Source: UBA1563 sp041667115 (GTDB lineage Bacteria > Bacteroidota > Ignavibacteria > Ignavibacteriales > Ignavibacteriaceae). Taken from it: a stretch of DNA of 64,000 bases. Where the stretch lies: positions 1-64,000 of the forward strand of contig JBAYFO010000012.1 in assembly GCA_041667115.1 (NCBI GenBank), given 5' to 3'. The first letter of the stretch is position 1. Each line of letters begins with the position of its first letter. The notes beneath the pieces are model-generated. The model was not told the origin of the DNA, made no database searches, and saw only the letters and a list, made by a program, of their open reading frames with translations. The translations under genes were made by a program, and so were the position numbers. Below are positions 25,835 to 36,329 of the stretch, piece by piece.

Positions 25835-27628
25835 CTACAACTTATACTCATTCTCCTCAATCAACGCATCAGCAATTTGTCGTCTCAACTTCGTTGTGTT
25901 AATCGGATCAAGTTTCGTAAAGCGTTTTAGCCCAAGATTTAACATCTTCAATTCATCAGCCTCGGCAAATGCTGTTACAGCATGTTTCCCGTGGAGAGCG
26001 ATTCTTTCAATTGCGTCACTCACATAAACTTGAGTCATTGCAGTATGAAGTGCAACCGCATCTTCACCTTTTAACTTGGCAAGTTTTTGTGTGCGTAAGA
26101 TTGCAGATTCGCAAGCATACGCTTCAATCGTCATGTCGGTTACACACATAATGATTTCCTGCTGCTCGGCAAGTTTCATCATAAATTTTTGAACTGCAGA
26201 TCCGGCGATCATCAGTATTGCTTTCTTTGCATTTTGTACTGCTTTTAATTCTTTTGCAAGAACGCCTTCCGGTTCGTTACCAAATTCCGGAATTGACATT
26301 AACTCTTTTTGAATTGCCATTGCCGGACCGAGTAAATCCAATCTTCCTTTCATTGAACGCTTTACAAGCATATCAACAACAAGCAGACGGTTTATCTCGT
26401 TGGTTCCTTCAAAAATTCTGTTGATACGGGAATCGCGGTAACCACGCGCCGCCGGATATTCTTCGGAATAACCATATCCACCGTGGACTTGTACGACTTC
26501 ATCAACAACGTAATCCAAAACTTCGGAGCCAAAGACTTTCATAATTGAAGATTCGATCGCGTATTCTTCCGCAGCTTTTATTAAAGCATCACTGTAACTT
26601 GTTCCTTCGGAGATCAATTTTTCTTCAAGATCGTTTATCAATCCGCTTGTACGTAGCGTTGCGGCTTCGGAAACAAATATTCTTGAAGCCATTTCGGCAA
26701 GTTTATATTTGATTGCTCCGAAACTTGAGATCGGTTTACCGAATTGTTTTCTTTCATTCGCATAGTTAATTGCTACAGAAAGATATTTTTTTGCGCCGCC
26801 GGTAACCATCGCTCCGAGTTTGAAACGACCAACATTTAAAACATTAAATGCAATGTAATGTCCTTTACCGATTTCACCTAAAACATTTTCAACCGGGACT
26901 TTTACATTATCTAAAAACAATGCACGCGTAGATGAGCCTTTAATACCAAGCTTATGCTCCTCTTCTCCTCGAGTAAATCCCGGAGTATCGGTAGGAATAA
27001 TAAATGAGGTAAACTTATCTCCTTCAACTTGTGCGAATGTTATGAGAATATCAGCAAAACCGCCGTTGGTGATCCACATCTTTTGTCCATTAAGGATATA
27101 ATATTTTCCATCATCCGAAAGAACCGCTGTGGTTTTAGCTGCAAGTGCATCGGAACCGGAAGTTGGTTCGGTTAAACAATAGGCAGATTTCATTTCACCG
27201 GAAGCTAACTTTGGAAGATATTTATCTTTTTGTTCTTTCGTTCCGTAGTAGAGAATCGGCAGCGTTCCAATTCCCGTGTGTGCAGCGAATGAAACTCCAA
27301 ATGAGTGGCTCTTCCCCATCTCCATGGCAAGAACGGTGTTCGTGTTAAAATCACCACCAATGCCACCATATTCTTCAGGCACAGAGGCGCCGAGTAAACC
27401 GAGTTCACCGGCTTGTTCCATCAACTTAACAGTTAGCCCGGGCTCTTGGTTATCAATAGCATCAAGCTTCGTCCAGATTTCTTTTTCAATAAAATCTTTC
27501 GCGGTATCCGCCATCATTTTTTGATCTTCGGAAATATCTTCTGGAGTAAATACATTTACCGGATCGGTTTCTTTTGTAAGAAATTCTCCCCCTTTTAAAC
27601 CATGATTATTTTTTAGTTCGTCTGACAT
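25835..27628 (-). CDS. fadE: Acyl-CoA dehydrogenase with C-terminal extension
   Basis: 597 residues. The first 400 or so are a standard FAD acyl-CoA dehydrogenase: CLTEPTSGSDA near residue 150, GQKMWITNGG near 185, IRV-type RKQFGKPISSF near 285 and the catalytic glutamate in IFEGTNEINR near 410. The extra C-terminal helical region of about 180 residues resembles that of VLCAD/ACAD9-type enzymes and favours long-chain substrates. It carries out the first step of beta-oxidation. AGGAAG precedes the ATG. The neighbouring thiolase and hydratase/dehydrogenase complete the cycle. Confidence 0.92.
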   Translation of the reverse strand: MSDELKNNHGLKGGEFLTKETDPVNVFTPEDISEDQKMMADTAKDFIEKEIWTKLDAIDNQEPGLTVKLMEQAGELGLLGASVPEEYGGIGGDFNTNTVLAMEMGKSHSFGVSFAAHTGIGTLPILYYGTKEQKDKYLPKLASGEMKSAYCLTEPTSGSDALAAKTTAVLSDDGKYYILNGQKMWITNGGFADILITFAQVEGDKFTSFIIPTDTPGFTRGEEEHKLGIKGSSTRALFLDNVKVPVENVLGEIGKGHYIAFNVLNVGRFKLGAMVTGGAKKYLSVAINYANERKQFGKPISSFGAIKYKLAEMASRIFVSEAATLRTSGLINDLEEKLISEGTSYSDALIKAAEEYAIESSIMKVFGSEVLDYVVDEVVQVHGGYGYSEEYPAARGYRDSRINRIFEGTNEINRLLVVDMLVKRSMKGRLDLLGPAMAIQKELMSIPEFGNEPEGVLAKELKAVQNAKKAILMIAGSAVQKFMMKLAEQQEIIMCVTDMTIEAYACESAILRTQKLAKLKGEDAVALHTAMTQVYVSDAIERIALHGKHAVTAFAEADELKMLNLGLKRFTKLDPINTTKLRRQIADALIEENEYKL

Positions 27629-27651
27629 AATAGGCTTCCTTCTTAAATTGA

Positions 27652-28827
27652 TTAATACAATACTTCATAAATTGCGGCAACACCTTGTCCACCGCCAACG
27701 CACGCTGAAACCATTCCATATTTTTTATTTCTGCGTTTTAACTCATTAATGATTTGAACAGTAAGTTTTGCTCCGGTACATCCAAGCGGATGTCCAAGTG
27801 CAATTGCGCCGCCGTTCACATTAAGGACATCATTATTCAATTTTAACGTGCGAATCACAGCAAGAGACTGAGATGCAAACGCTTCGTTCAATTCAATTAG
27901 ATCAATATCATCCAATTTCAAGTTGGCTTTCTTTAAAGCTTTTGGAATAGCTTCAATCGGACCTATGCCCATTACTCTCGGGTCAACACCGGCAACAGCG
28001 TATGAAACCATTCTAGCAATTGGTTTAATGTTCAACTCCTTTACCATTTCTTCTGACATAATCAGAACGAATGCGGCTCCGTCAGAAGTTTGAGAAGAAT
28101 TTCCTGCTGTCGCTGTTCCGTCAGCCGAAAACGCGGGTTTAAGTTTTGCCAGAGCTTCAATTGTCGTATCTGAGCGTGGTCCTTCATCTTTTTCAACGAT
28201 GAATTTTTTCACTTTGCGTTTGCCGTTTTCAACAAAGACTTCTTCAATTTCAATTGGGACAATCTGATCTTTGAAGTATCCTTCTTTCTGTGCTTTGACC
28301 GCTTTCATATGAGAACGATATGCAAATTCATCCTGATCTTGACGCGATATCTTGTAATCACGCGCGACTTCTTCTGATGTTAATCCCATTCCCATATAAT
28401 ATTCGGGATGTTCTTTTGCGATTTTATAATTTGGCGCAAGTTTCCATCCGGTCATGGGAACCATCGACATTGATTCTGTTCCGCCAGCAATAATACAATC
28501 CATCATTCCCGACTGAATTCTTGCCACCGCCGTAGCGATTGAATCAACTCCCGATGCGCAAAAACGGTTCACCGTTGAACCTGGAACTTGAATTGGAAGA
28601 ACTTGTAATGCGATCATTCTTCCGATCTGCAATCCTTGTTCGGCTTCCGGGAACGCATTTCCTACAATTACATCATCTATGCGATGAAGGTCTAACTGCG
28701 GCACTTGTTTTACTAAATGCCTGATAACATCCGCGGCTAAATCATCCGGGCGGTAAAAACGGAAGCCCCCTTTTTTTGCTTTCGCTACCGCTGAACGATA
28801 ACCCGCTACGATATATGCTTCTCTCAT
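27652..28827 (-). CDS. fadA: Acetyl-CoA C-acyltransferase (3-ketoacyl-CoA thiolase)
   Basis: 391 residues of the thiolase family. Cys90 in NRFCASG is the acyl-accepting nucleophile; His and Cys in GHPLGCTGAK and CVGGGQG complete the active site. It cleaves 3-ketoacyl-CoA to acetyl-CoA and a shortened acyl-CoA. It lies 23 bases before the acyl-CoA dehydrogenase and 44 after the FadN-type gene. Confidence 0.95.
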   Translation of the reverse strand: MREAYIVAGYRSAVAKAKKGGFRFYRPDDLAADVIRHLVKQVPQLDLHRIDDVIVGNAFPEAEQGLQIGRMIALQVLPIQVPGSTVNRFCASGVDSIATAVARIQSGMMDCIIAGGTESMSMVPMTGWKLAPNYKIAKEHPEYYMGMGLTSEEVARDYKISRQDQDEFAYRSHMKAVKAQKEGYFKDQIVPIEIEEVFVENGKRKVKKFIVEKDEGPRSDTTIEALAKLKPAFSADGTATAGNSSQTSDGAAFVLIMSEEMVKELNIKPIARMVSYAVAGVDPRVMGIGPIEAIPKALKKANLKLDDIDLIELNEAFASQSLAVIRTLKLNNDVLNVNGGAIALGHPLGCTGAKLTVQIINELKRRNKKYGMVSACVGGGQGVAAIYEVLY

Positions 28828-28871
28828 AATATTTTTCTTTTCATTTATGATTAAAAATTATTTTCATTTAA

Positions 28872-31277
28872 TTAATTACGAAGCGGTTTGCCCGTAGTTA
28901 AAATGCTTTGAATTCTCTCAAGCGTTTTCTTTTCAGTGATTAAACTTAAAAATGCTTCGCGCTCTAAATCTAAAAGATATTGTTCTGATACAAGTGTTCC
29001 TTCGCTCAGATCACCACCGCACATAATGTACGCTAATTTTTCAACGATCTTTTTATCGTGATCAGAAATGTAGTGCCCACGGTTGAATGAATAAGCCCCA
29101 AGCAACAGCGTTGCCAGTGCCGAGCGTCCAAGAACTTTAATATCTTCTCGCTGAATAGGACGAGTATAACCTTTATTTGCAAGTAAAAGAACAGCGTCTT
29201 TCGCATCGGCAATTACACGGTGCGGATTGATTGTGATCGAATCTCGGCCGTGTTTGAATATTTCCATTTCAAAAGCTTCTTTAGCAGAAGTAGAAACTTT
29301 TGCCATTGCGATGTTCATAAATTTCTTCTGGAGTTCCGGCAATTCGGGTAATTCCGAAAAATATTTATCTGAGGCGCGCATCGTCATTTCTTTAGTCCCA
29401 CCGCCCGCGGGGATAATTCCAACGCCAACTTCAACTAAGCCGATATACGTTTCTGCTGAAGCTTGCACTTTATCGGCATGCAGACAAACTTCGCATCCAC
29501 CGCCAAGTACAAGCGAATGCGGTGCAACGACAACGGGAATGCTTGAGTATCGGACGTGCATCGTTGCTTGCTGGAACGCACGTACTGCAAAATCGATTTC
29601 ATCAAATTCTTGTTCCGTTGCAAGCATGAACATCATTGCAAGATTTGCACCGGCAGAAAAATGTTGTCCATCGTTTGCGATGACCAATCCTTTGTAATCT
29701 TTCTCGGCAATTTCAATCGCTTTGTTAATTCCTTCGAGAACCTCACTGCCTATTGAATTCATTTTTGTGTGAAACTCAAGATTGACTACTCCATCGCCAA
29801 TATCATGAAGCGATGTGCCGGAATTCTGCCAAACAACATTGTTTGCTCTTGTATTTTCAAGAATGATGAACTCACTTCTTCCGGGAATATCTTCATACGA
29901 TTCCTTTACAATGTCATAATATTTTTTCTTCCCATTAACAATTTTGTAAAACGTACCAGCCCCCTTTTCAATCATATCTTTTACCCACTTAGCCGGGGGA
30001 AGATTTGCTTCTTCCATTTTTTTGACTATCTTTTCAACACCTAAAGCATCCCATGTTTCAAAAGGTCCAAGCTCCCAGCCGAATCCCGCTTTCATACCAT
30101 CATCAATTTTATAGAACTCTTCGGATATTTCCGGGATTCTATTCGATGCATATTGAAACACATGAAAATTTAACATCCGCAAGAAATCTGCCGCTTTATC
30201 TTTTGCAGCATTCAGCGCTTTCAATCGATCTTTAAGGTTGTCGATCGGTTTTGCAGCCCCAACTGATGCAAACTTCGGTTTATCGATCGGACCATACTCA
30301 AGCGTACCGGTGTTCAATTCAAATATTTCTCTTTTGCCGGATGCGTCTTTCGTTTTCTTGTAGAAACCTTGTCCTGATTTATCGCCGAGCCAATTGTTCT
30401 CCGCCATTTTTCTTACGTAATCCGGAATTTCAAAAATTGCACGCGCTTCATCGTTCGGGCAATCTTTATAAATATTATCCGCAACTTTTACAAGCGTATC
30501 AATTCCAACCACATCTGCTGTTCTAAATGTTGCTGATTTTGGTTTGCCGGTTAAAGGACCCGTCAGTGTATCAATTTCTTTAATTGATAACCCGAATTCT
30601 TTTTTCAATTTGAAAACCGCCATGATGCTGAAAACCCCAATTCTATTGGCGATAAACGCCGGAGTGTCTTTGCACAGCACAGTGGTTTTACCAAGATAAA
30701 GATCACCGTATTGCATCAGAAAATCTATCACTTCGCTATCGGTTTGTGAAGTTGGAATGATTTCAAGCAACTGCAAATATCGCGGCGGATTGAAAAAATG
30801 AGCGCCGCAGAAATTCGATTTAAAATCATCACTTCTCCCATCAAGCATCAAATGAATCGGAATACCCGAAGTATTTGTTGTTACCAGAGTTCCCGGTTTT
30901 CTGAATTTTTCTACATTATCAAAAACTACTTTTTTGATATCGAGCCTTTCAACGACAGCTTCAATGATCCAATCAACATCTTGAAGCCAGTTCATATTGT
31001 CTTCAAAATTTCCGGTTGTTATTTTAGGAGCGTCCGAAGAAGAATAAATCGGCGATGGACTTGCTTTCAAAACTGACGAAAGATTTTCATCCGCTATGCG
31101 GTTCCTCACCGCTTTATCATTTAGGGTAAGCCCTTTTTTTGTCTCGGCATCCGTTAATTCACGTGGCACAATATCAAGGAGATACACTCTGCATCCAATA
31201 TTAGCAAAGTGTGCCGCTATCCGCGAACCCATTACGCCGGAGCCTAACACTGCAACTTTATTGATTGTTCTTTTCAT
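28872..31277 (-). CDS. fadN: 3-hydroxyacyl-CoA dehydrogenase / enoyl-CoA hydratase (FadN type)
   Basis: 801 residues, two enzymes in one. The N-terminal 3-hydroxyacyl-CoA dehydrogenase begins with an NAD-binding LGSGVMGSRIAAHFANIGC and has CGAHFFNPPRYLQLLEI near residue 165. A C-terminal crotonase-like domain (about 490-700) contains HFSAGANLAMM and LGGGCEV. This domain order, dehydrogenase first, is that of FadN from Bacillus and not of FadB from E. coli. It carries out the two middle steps of beta-oxidation. Confidence 0.92.
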   Translation of the reverse strand: MKRTINKVAVLGSGVMGSRIAAHFANIGCRVYLLDIVPRELTDAETKKGLTLNDKAVRNRIADENLSSVLKASPSPIYSSSDAPKITTGNFEDNMNWLQDVDWIIEAVVERLDIKKVVFDNVEKFRKPGTLVTTNTSGIPIHLMLDGRSDDFKSNFCGAHFFNPPRYLQLLEIIPTSQTDSEVIDFLMQYGDLYLGKTTVLCKDTPAFIANRIGVFSIMAVFKLKKEFGLSIKEIDTLTGPLTGKPKSATFRTADVVGIDTLVKVADNIYKDCPNDEARAIFEIPDYVRKMAENNWLGDKSGQGFYKKTKDASGKREIFELNTGTLEYGPIDKPKFASVGAAKPIDNLKDRLKALNAAKDKAADFLRMLNFHVFQYASNRIPEISEEFYKIDDGMKAGFGWELGPFETWDALGVEKIVKKMEEANLPPAKWVKDMIEKGAGTFYKIVNGKKKYYDIVKESYEDIPGRSEFIILENTRANNVVWQNSGTSLHDIGDGVVNLEFHTKMNSIGSEVLEGINKAIEIAEKDYKGLVIANDGQHFSAGANLAMMFMLATEQEFDEIDFAVRAFQQATMHVRYSSIPVVVAPHSLVLGGGCEVCLHADKVQASAETYIGLVEVGVGIIPAGGGTKEMTMRASDKYFSELPELPELQKKFMNIAMAKVSTSAKEAFEMEIFKHGRDSITINPHRVIADAKDAVLLLANKGYTRPIQREDIKVLGRSALATLLLGAYSFNRGHYISDHDKKIVEKLAYIMCGGDLSEGTLVSEQYLLDLEREAFLSLITEKKTLERIQSILTTGKPLRN

Positions 31278-31295
31278 AATAATTTATCTTTTGTT

Positions 31296-33092
31296 TTAGA
31301 TTGAGTTGATTATTAATTCATTGTAGATATTTTCTATTAAATCTTTATACTTTGCTAAGATGACTCTTCTCTTTAATTTCAATGTCGGAGTAAGTTCCCC
31401 GGTTTCAACTGTCCATGTATCGGCAACTAATTCAATTTTTTTAATTTGCTGGACATGACCGAAACGTTTATTGTATTTTTCCACATCGCTCCAAATGCGT
31501 TCTTTAATGATCGGCGAATTTGCAATTTCTTCATTAGAGTGGATATCAGTACATTTTTTTTCACACCACTTACGAATAAATTCAAAATTCGGGACAATAA
31601 TAGCAGAAGCATGTTTTTGATTTTCACCAACAACAATAATCTCACTTATAAAATTTGATTCCTTCATTTTATTTTCGATGGGAAGGGGGGCAATAAATTT
31701 TCCGCCGGAAGTTTTGAAAATTTCTTTAACGCGGTCGGTAATTCTTAAAAATTTACCTTCTACCCACTCACCAATATCACCTGTGTGAAACCACCCCTCA
31801 GCATCAATAACTTCTTTTGTATCTTCGGGATGATTATAATATCCTTTCATCACGTTATCACCTTTAGCAAGTATCTCGCCGCTTTCGGAAAGTTTTATTT
31901 CAACACCTGGCAACGGAACTCCAACCGTTCCTAAATAATAATCACCATGCGTAAACCTATTACATGTAAGCACAGGTGAAGTTTCCGTCAATCCGTAACC
32001 TTCGCGGATTGTAGCGCCCGCAGCAGTAAATATCCTTGATAATCTTGGTTGAAGTGCGGCAGCGCCACTGATAATCCCAAGTACTTCTCCACCTAACGCT
32101 TCCATCCATTTTGAAAAAACAATTTTTCTTGCTGCAATAAGTCTAACTTTGTAGAACAAACTGTTTTCTCCTTTTGGATCGTAATGATTCGCGAGGTTTA
32201 CCGCCCAGCCAAAGATCGCTTTTTTTACAGGACTAAGATTTCGCCCTTTATCCATTATCTTGTCATATATTTTTTCCATCAAACGGGGAACGGTAGTAAA
32301 GTAATTTGGTTTAACTTCCTTTAAATTCTCACCGACTTTTTCTATGCTTTCTGCGAAATAAACAGAACCTCCTAAGTACAAATAAAAATAAACGGCTGTG
32401 CGTTCAAAGATGTGGCAGATCGGGAGGAAACTAATCATCCTATGAACGCTTGTCATCGGCATGATGGCACTTATCGATTTTACGTTACTTAAAATATTGA
32501 GATGGGTTAAGGCAACTCCTTTAGGAACACCGGTAGTTCCCGAAGTGTAAATTATTGTAGCAAGGTTTTCCTGAGTTATAGATTCTTCAATTGATGAAAG
32601 TCTGGTTCTGTCCGATTCATCAGCAAGATCAATAACTTCTTTCCAATTTTTTGCACCACTTACTTCATTGAATGTATAAATATTTTTTACAGAAGGAGTC
32701 TTAGTAATAACTTTTTTAACTTTTTTATATAATTCTTCATTTTCAACAAAGACTAATTTCACTTGTGAATCGTTGAAAATGTATTCATAATTTGTCGGGC
32801 TCATGTTTGGGTAAAGAGGAACATCAATACCCCCCATCTGTAATATTCCTAAATCGAGCATTGTCCATTCAGTTCTATTATAAGAAATGATTGCAAATTT
32901 ATCTGTCGGTTGAAATCCCATTTTAAGTAAGCCAAGACTTACTTTGTCAACAATCTCTTGCGTGGTTTTAGTAGAATATTTACGCCAACTTCCGAGAGCT
33001 TTGTCACATAAAGCATCCTCTTTAGGAAATTGAGCAAGTTGATTGGGTAAAATGTCAAACAACCTTTCGATTTTTTGAACTTCTTGTTTCAT
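31296..33092 (-). CDS. fadD: Long-chain fatty acid-CoA ligase
   Basis: 598-residue AMP-forming ligase with the P-loop TIIYTSGTTGVPKG near residue 180, GYGLTETSP near 365 and the late motif GWFHTGDIGEW plus ITDRVKEIFKTSGGK near 455. Its length and motifs match the FadD15/bubblegum-type long-chain acyl-CoA synthetases. It activates fatty acids for the beta-oxidation genes just downstream and is the promoter-proximal gene of the operon. Confidence 0.93.
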   Translation of the reverse strand: MKQEVQKIERLFDILPNQLAQFPKEDALCDKALGSWRKYSTKTTQEIVDKVSLGLLKMGFQPTDKFAIISYNRTEWTMLDLGILQMGGIDVPLYPNMSPTNYEYIFNDSQVKLVFVENEELYKKVKKVITKTPSVKNIYTFNEVSGAKNWKEVIDLADESDRTRLSSIEESITQENLATIIYTSGTTGVPKGVALTHLNILSNVKSISAIMPMTSVHRMISFLPICHIFERTAVYFYLYLGGSVYFAESIEKVGENLKEVKPNYFTTVPRLMEKIYDKIMDKGRNLSPVKKAIFGWAVNLANHYDPKGENSLFYKVRLIAARKIVFSKWMEALGGEVLGIISGAAALQPRLSRIFTAAGATIREGYGLTETSPVLTCNRFTHGDYYLGTVGVPLPGVEIKLSESGEILAKGDNVMKGYYNHPEDTKEVIDAEGWFHTGDIGEWVEGKFLRITDRVKEIFKTSGGKFIAPLPIENKMKESNFISEIIVVGENQKHASAIIVPNFEFIRKWCEKKCTDIHSNEEIANSPIIKERIWSDVEKYNKRFGHVQQIKKIELVADTWTVETGELTPTLKLKRRVILAKYKDLIENIYNELIINSI

Positions 33093-33248
33093 GTTTCGCC
33101 TCTTTCATGAAATTTACAAATAGCACACTTCTTATTGGGTGAAAATAGAAAGAACTTCACGGAATGTCAAGCGAATTTTCGCTAAATGTGAAATTTAGCT
33201 AACATCTTATTATATTTTTATTATATTTCGTATGTAAATGATTTGAAA
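33093..33248. promoter_or_regulatory. Divergent fad promoter region with candidate operators
   Basis: Between fadD and its divergent regulator lie two adjacent inverted repeats: GCGAA-TT-TTCGC (33171-33182) and GCTAAAT-GTGAA-ATTTAGC (33181-33199), overlapping by two bases. An AT-rich TTATATTTTTATTATATTTC tract follows. The arrangement suggests an autoregulated operator for the HTH protein. A fatty acyl-CoA ligand is a guess from context. Confidence 0.5.
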
Positions 33249-34754
33249 ATGGAGAATTTCTTGAAATTATCTCAAAACTACATAAAGTTAGTCTTAGGTT
33301 TAAAAATAAAACAGTTAAGGATTGAGAAAAACCTTTCTTTAACCCATCTGGCTGAGAAAAGCGGACTCTCCATTTCCTATCTAAATGAAATTGAAAGCGG
33401 AAAAAAATATCCTAAATCCGATAAAATTGCTGTTATTGCAAAGACTCTTGATGTTTCATATGATAAACTTGTATCTCTAAAATTATCCAAACAATTAGCT
33501 CCAATTGGAGAATTATTTGAATCGAACCTTCTGGAGCAACTCCCATTGGATCATTATGGAATTGACATCCAAAAGTTCGTCTCCTTAATGTCGAACGCTT
33601 CTCTGCAATTAAGTGCACTTGTTTCAACAATTTTAGAAATGGCAAAAAGTTCCGAGATGAGTGAGAATAATTTTAGTAGAACCGCCTTACGTGCCTACAA
33701 AGAATTCAATGACAATTATTTTGAAGAACTTGAGGAGGCAGTTGATGTATTTGTTACAGAAAATAAACTTGAAACAACACATCCACTTCTCTATCCGCGT
33801 TTGGCTAAAATACTTACAGAAAAATATTTTTATCAAATTGATGAATCAACGCTTAATTCTTATACTGAATTGGCTCAGTTTAGAGGATTTGTAAAAAACG
33901 GGAAAGTCAATACACTCTTTTTGAATAATAAGATTTCCGACTCCCAAAAAGCTTTCATCGTTTGCAAAGAGTTGGCGTACAACCATCTAAATTACAAAGA
34001 ACGTAGTTTTTCACACTCGAATCTCCGTCTTGATAATTTTGACCATCTTCTTAATAATTTTAAAGCCTCATATTTTGCTACTGCATTGCTGATAAGAAAA
34101 GAATTTATCCTGCCGGATTTGCACACATTTTTTGCGCTGCCAAAATGGGATGGGAATTATCTAATTTCCTTAATTGATAAATACAATGCTTCCCCTGAAA
34201 TGCTGTTTCAAAGAATCAGCAATCTTGGTCCGAAGTTCTTAGGTTTGAATAAATTCTTTTTCCTCCGGTTTAATGCAAAAGGAAAAAACAATGCCTATCA
34301 ATTATCAAAAGAAGTGCGATTAAATATCAGGAGAAATCCGGGCGGATTTCAAAGCCAAGAGCATTATTGCAGGCGATGGCAGTCTGTAAAAGTTTTAAAT
34401 GAGTTAATTGATCACCAAATATCTGATCCATCAAGCAAAAGTACATCTTCCGGAATTTTACACTCAAAATTTTTCAACTCAAATGACGAATTTTTGAATA
34501 TTTCAATCGCTAAGCAAAGTCAATTTATTTCGGATGAATATTACAGCGTGACCATCGGCTTTCAGTTTGATGATGAATTGAAACAAAAAATTGCTTTTTG
34601 GAACGATGCAGCAATTCCTTTTGAAACAGTGAACGATACTTGCGAGATGTGTAAAATCCCGGATTGCAAAGAAAGATCCGCTCCTCCTACCGCAATTGAA
34701 AAATTAGAACATGCAGGAAAAGTAGAAGCTATTCTACTGAAACTTAATTCATAA
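33249..34754 (+). CDS. XRE/IrrE-like regulator, probable fatty-acid metabolism regulator
   Basis: 501 residues. An HTH of XRE type lies at about 15-70 (LRIEKNLSLTHLAEKSGLSISYLNEIES split over two helices). The middle resembles the IrrE/ImmA-like region and the long C-terminal domain of short-chain fatty-acyl regulators of the RamB/ScfR kind, ending with a cysteine cluster CEMCKIPDCKER. The expected HExxH metal site is not evident: the corresponding helix reads FIVCKELAYNHL. ATG 33249 was chosen; TTG 33261 with GGAGA upstream is also possible. It faces the fad operon and probably controls it. Confidence 0.8.
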   Translation: MENFLKLSQNYIKLVLGLKIKQLRIEKNLSLTHLAEKSGLSISYLNEIESGKKYPKSDKIAVIAKTLDVSYDKLVSLKLSKQLAPIGELFESNLLEQLPLDHYGIDIQKFVSLMSNASLQLSALVSTILEMAKSSEMSENNFSRTALRAYKEFNDNYFEELEEAVDVFVTENKLETTHPLLYPRLAKILTEKYFYQIDESTLNSYTELAQFRGFVKNGKVNTLFLNNKISDSQKAFIVCKELAYNHLNYKERSFSHSNLRLDNFDHLLNNFKASYFATALLIRKEFILPDLHTFFALPKWDGNYLISLIDKYNASPEMLFQRISNLGPKFLGLNKFFFLRFNAKGKNNAYQLSKEVRLNIRRNPGGFQSQEHYCRRWQSVKVLNELIDHQISDPSSKSTSSGILHSKFFNSNDEFLNISIAKQSQFISDEYYSVTIGFQFDDELKQKIAFWNDAAIPFETVNDTCEMCKIPDCKERSAPPTAIEKLEHAGKVEAILLKLNS

Positions 34755-34961
34755 CCTGGTAGAGCCAAGACCAAATTATTTGTAACCACCGGATGAACGA
34801 ATGAATGCTTGCATGGTTGATTGAAAAAAAATTAAATCATTCATCCATTCATTTCCATTCAGTCATTCTCTCTAGCATTTCCCAAACAATCAAATAATTT
34901 ATTTTGTTATAAGCATTATGCTATATTTGACAATTAATTTTCAAACATAACGAAAGTAATT
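34755..34961. promoter_or_regulatory. Leader of the POT-like transporter gene
   Basis: About 200 bases. The first half contains tetranucleotide-like GAAT/ATTC tracts that are partly self-complementary. TATATTTG at 34922-34929 fits the TAnnTTTG promoter element, with TTTG at 34903-34906 upstream. The transporter ATG is 33 bases after that element. Confidence 0.4.
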
Positions 34962-36230
34962 ATGTCATCAGAAAAGAAAAATTTCCTTAAACAATTCCCA
35001 AAAAACTTTTGGACCGTAATTACTATGGAGTTTTTTGAACGCGGATCGTATTACGGATTGGCGAGTGTTCTTTCTATTTACCTTGTTTCTGTTCTTCATT
35101 TTTCGAAGCAGAGTGTAGGAGTAATTAATAGCGTTACACGTCCGATGCTTTATCTCGTTCCGATTCTTGCGGGCGCACTGGCAGACCGTTTTGGTTATAG
35201 AAAGACACTTTTCTTTGCTTTCACAGTGATGAGTTTAGGCTATTTTCTTGCCGGAATAACCACAAGCTACGAACTAATTTTTTTAAGTTTATTACTTATG
35301 ACACTCGGCGCAGGTTCATTTAAACCGGTCATTTCGGGAACCATTGCAAGAACAACCACCGAACAGAATTCAACTCTCGGATTCGGAATTTATTATTGGA
35401 GCATCAATTTAGGCGCTTTTATTTTCCCGTTAATTCTTGTTCCATTCTTAAAAGATATTTCATGGTCGTATATCTTTTTCATGTCTGCTATCGGTACAGG
35501 CTGGCTTCTTCTCTTAAACTTTTTCGTTTATAAAGAACCGGAGAAACCTGCAAATGGGAAATCGATTCCTCAAGTTTTAAAAGAGGCTGTTTTAGTTTTA
35601 AGAGATTTTCGTTTCATTTTAATGATCGTGATCTATTCCGGTTTTTGGATTCTCTATTTCCAGATGTTTGATACCGTTCTCTGGTATTTAAAAGATTACA
35701 TGGATATGACTCCCGTGAACAATGTTGTAAATGGTTTTCTCGGACTCTTCACCACAAACCCGAACTGGAAATTTGATGCCGAACATGTAACGGTAATCAA
35801 TGCCGGAACGATCATCGTGCTGCAAATCTTCATCTCAAATATTGTGAAGAATAAAAAAGCGTTACCAACTATGATCACCGGAATTGCGCTGGGAACTATT
35901 GGAATGGGAATCCTTGCAATCTCAACTTACGCTTGGGTTTTTATGGCGGGAATAATTATTTTCTCAATTGGTGAAATGACGGCACACCCAAAATTTATCA
36001 GCTATGTCGGGTTAATCGCACCTGAAGATAAAAAAGCTTTGTATCTCGGTTATTCATTTTTGTATGGAGTTTTAGGAAGCGGTATCGGTGGAATTCTTGG
36101 TGCAAATCTTTACGTCCATTTTATTGACAACCTCCATAACCCAAGCGCACTATGGATTACATTCAGTCTGATTGGAATTGCAACTATGGTTGGACTCTTA
36201 CTTTTCAATAAGTTTCTCGCAAAAAAATAG
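34962..36230 (+). CDS. POT/PTR2-like major facilitator transporter
   Basis: 422 residues with about 12 transmembrane helices. EFFERGSYYG near residue 24 is the ExxERxxYYG signature of proton-coupled oligopeptide transporters, and YYWSINLGAFIFP near 145 is also typical. The usual insert between helices 6 and 7 is short. It probably imports di- or tripeptides with protons, although divergent members carry other solutes. Monocistronic; a hairpin and candidate small RNA lie downstream. Confidence 0.82.
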   Translation: MSSEKKNFLKQFPKNFWTVITMEFFERGSYYGLASVLSIYLVSVLHFSKQSVGVINSVTRPMLYLVPILAGALADRFGYRKTLFFAFTVMSLGYFLAGITTSYELIFLSLLLMTLGAGSFKPVISGTIARTTTEQNSTLGFGIYYWSINLGAFIFPLILVPFLKDISWSYIFFMSAIGTGWLLLLNFFVYKEPEKPANGKSIPQVLKEAVLVLRDFRFILMIVIYSGFWILYFQMFDTVLWYLKDYMDMTPVNNVVNGFLGLFTTNPNWKFDAEHVTVINAGTIIVLQIFISNIVKNKKALPTMITGIALGTIGMGILAISTYAWVFMAGIIIFSIGEMTAHPKFISYVGLIAPEDKKALYLGYSFLYGVLGSGIGGILGANLYVHFIDNLHNPSALWITFSLIGIATMVGLLLFNKFLAKK

Positions 36231-36329
36231 CGATGTAAATAAGAAAAGTTTAACTTCCTCTTCTCAATTTGCCAGGGTGATATTATTTTGGGTGCAATGC
36301 GTGAGGCAAGAGAATATAAAAAAAAAGAC

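Noticed and set aside
34783..34880. GAAT/ATTC inverted repeat before the POT-like gene
   Set aside because: Pairing is imperfect and explained by simple tetranucleotide repetition; no defined element could be drawn.
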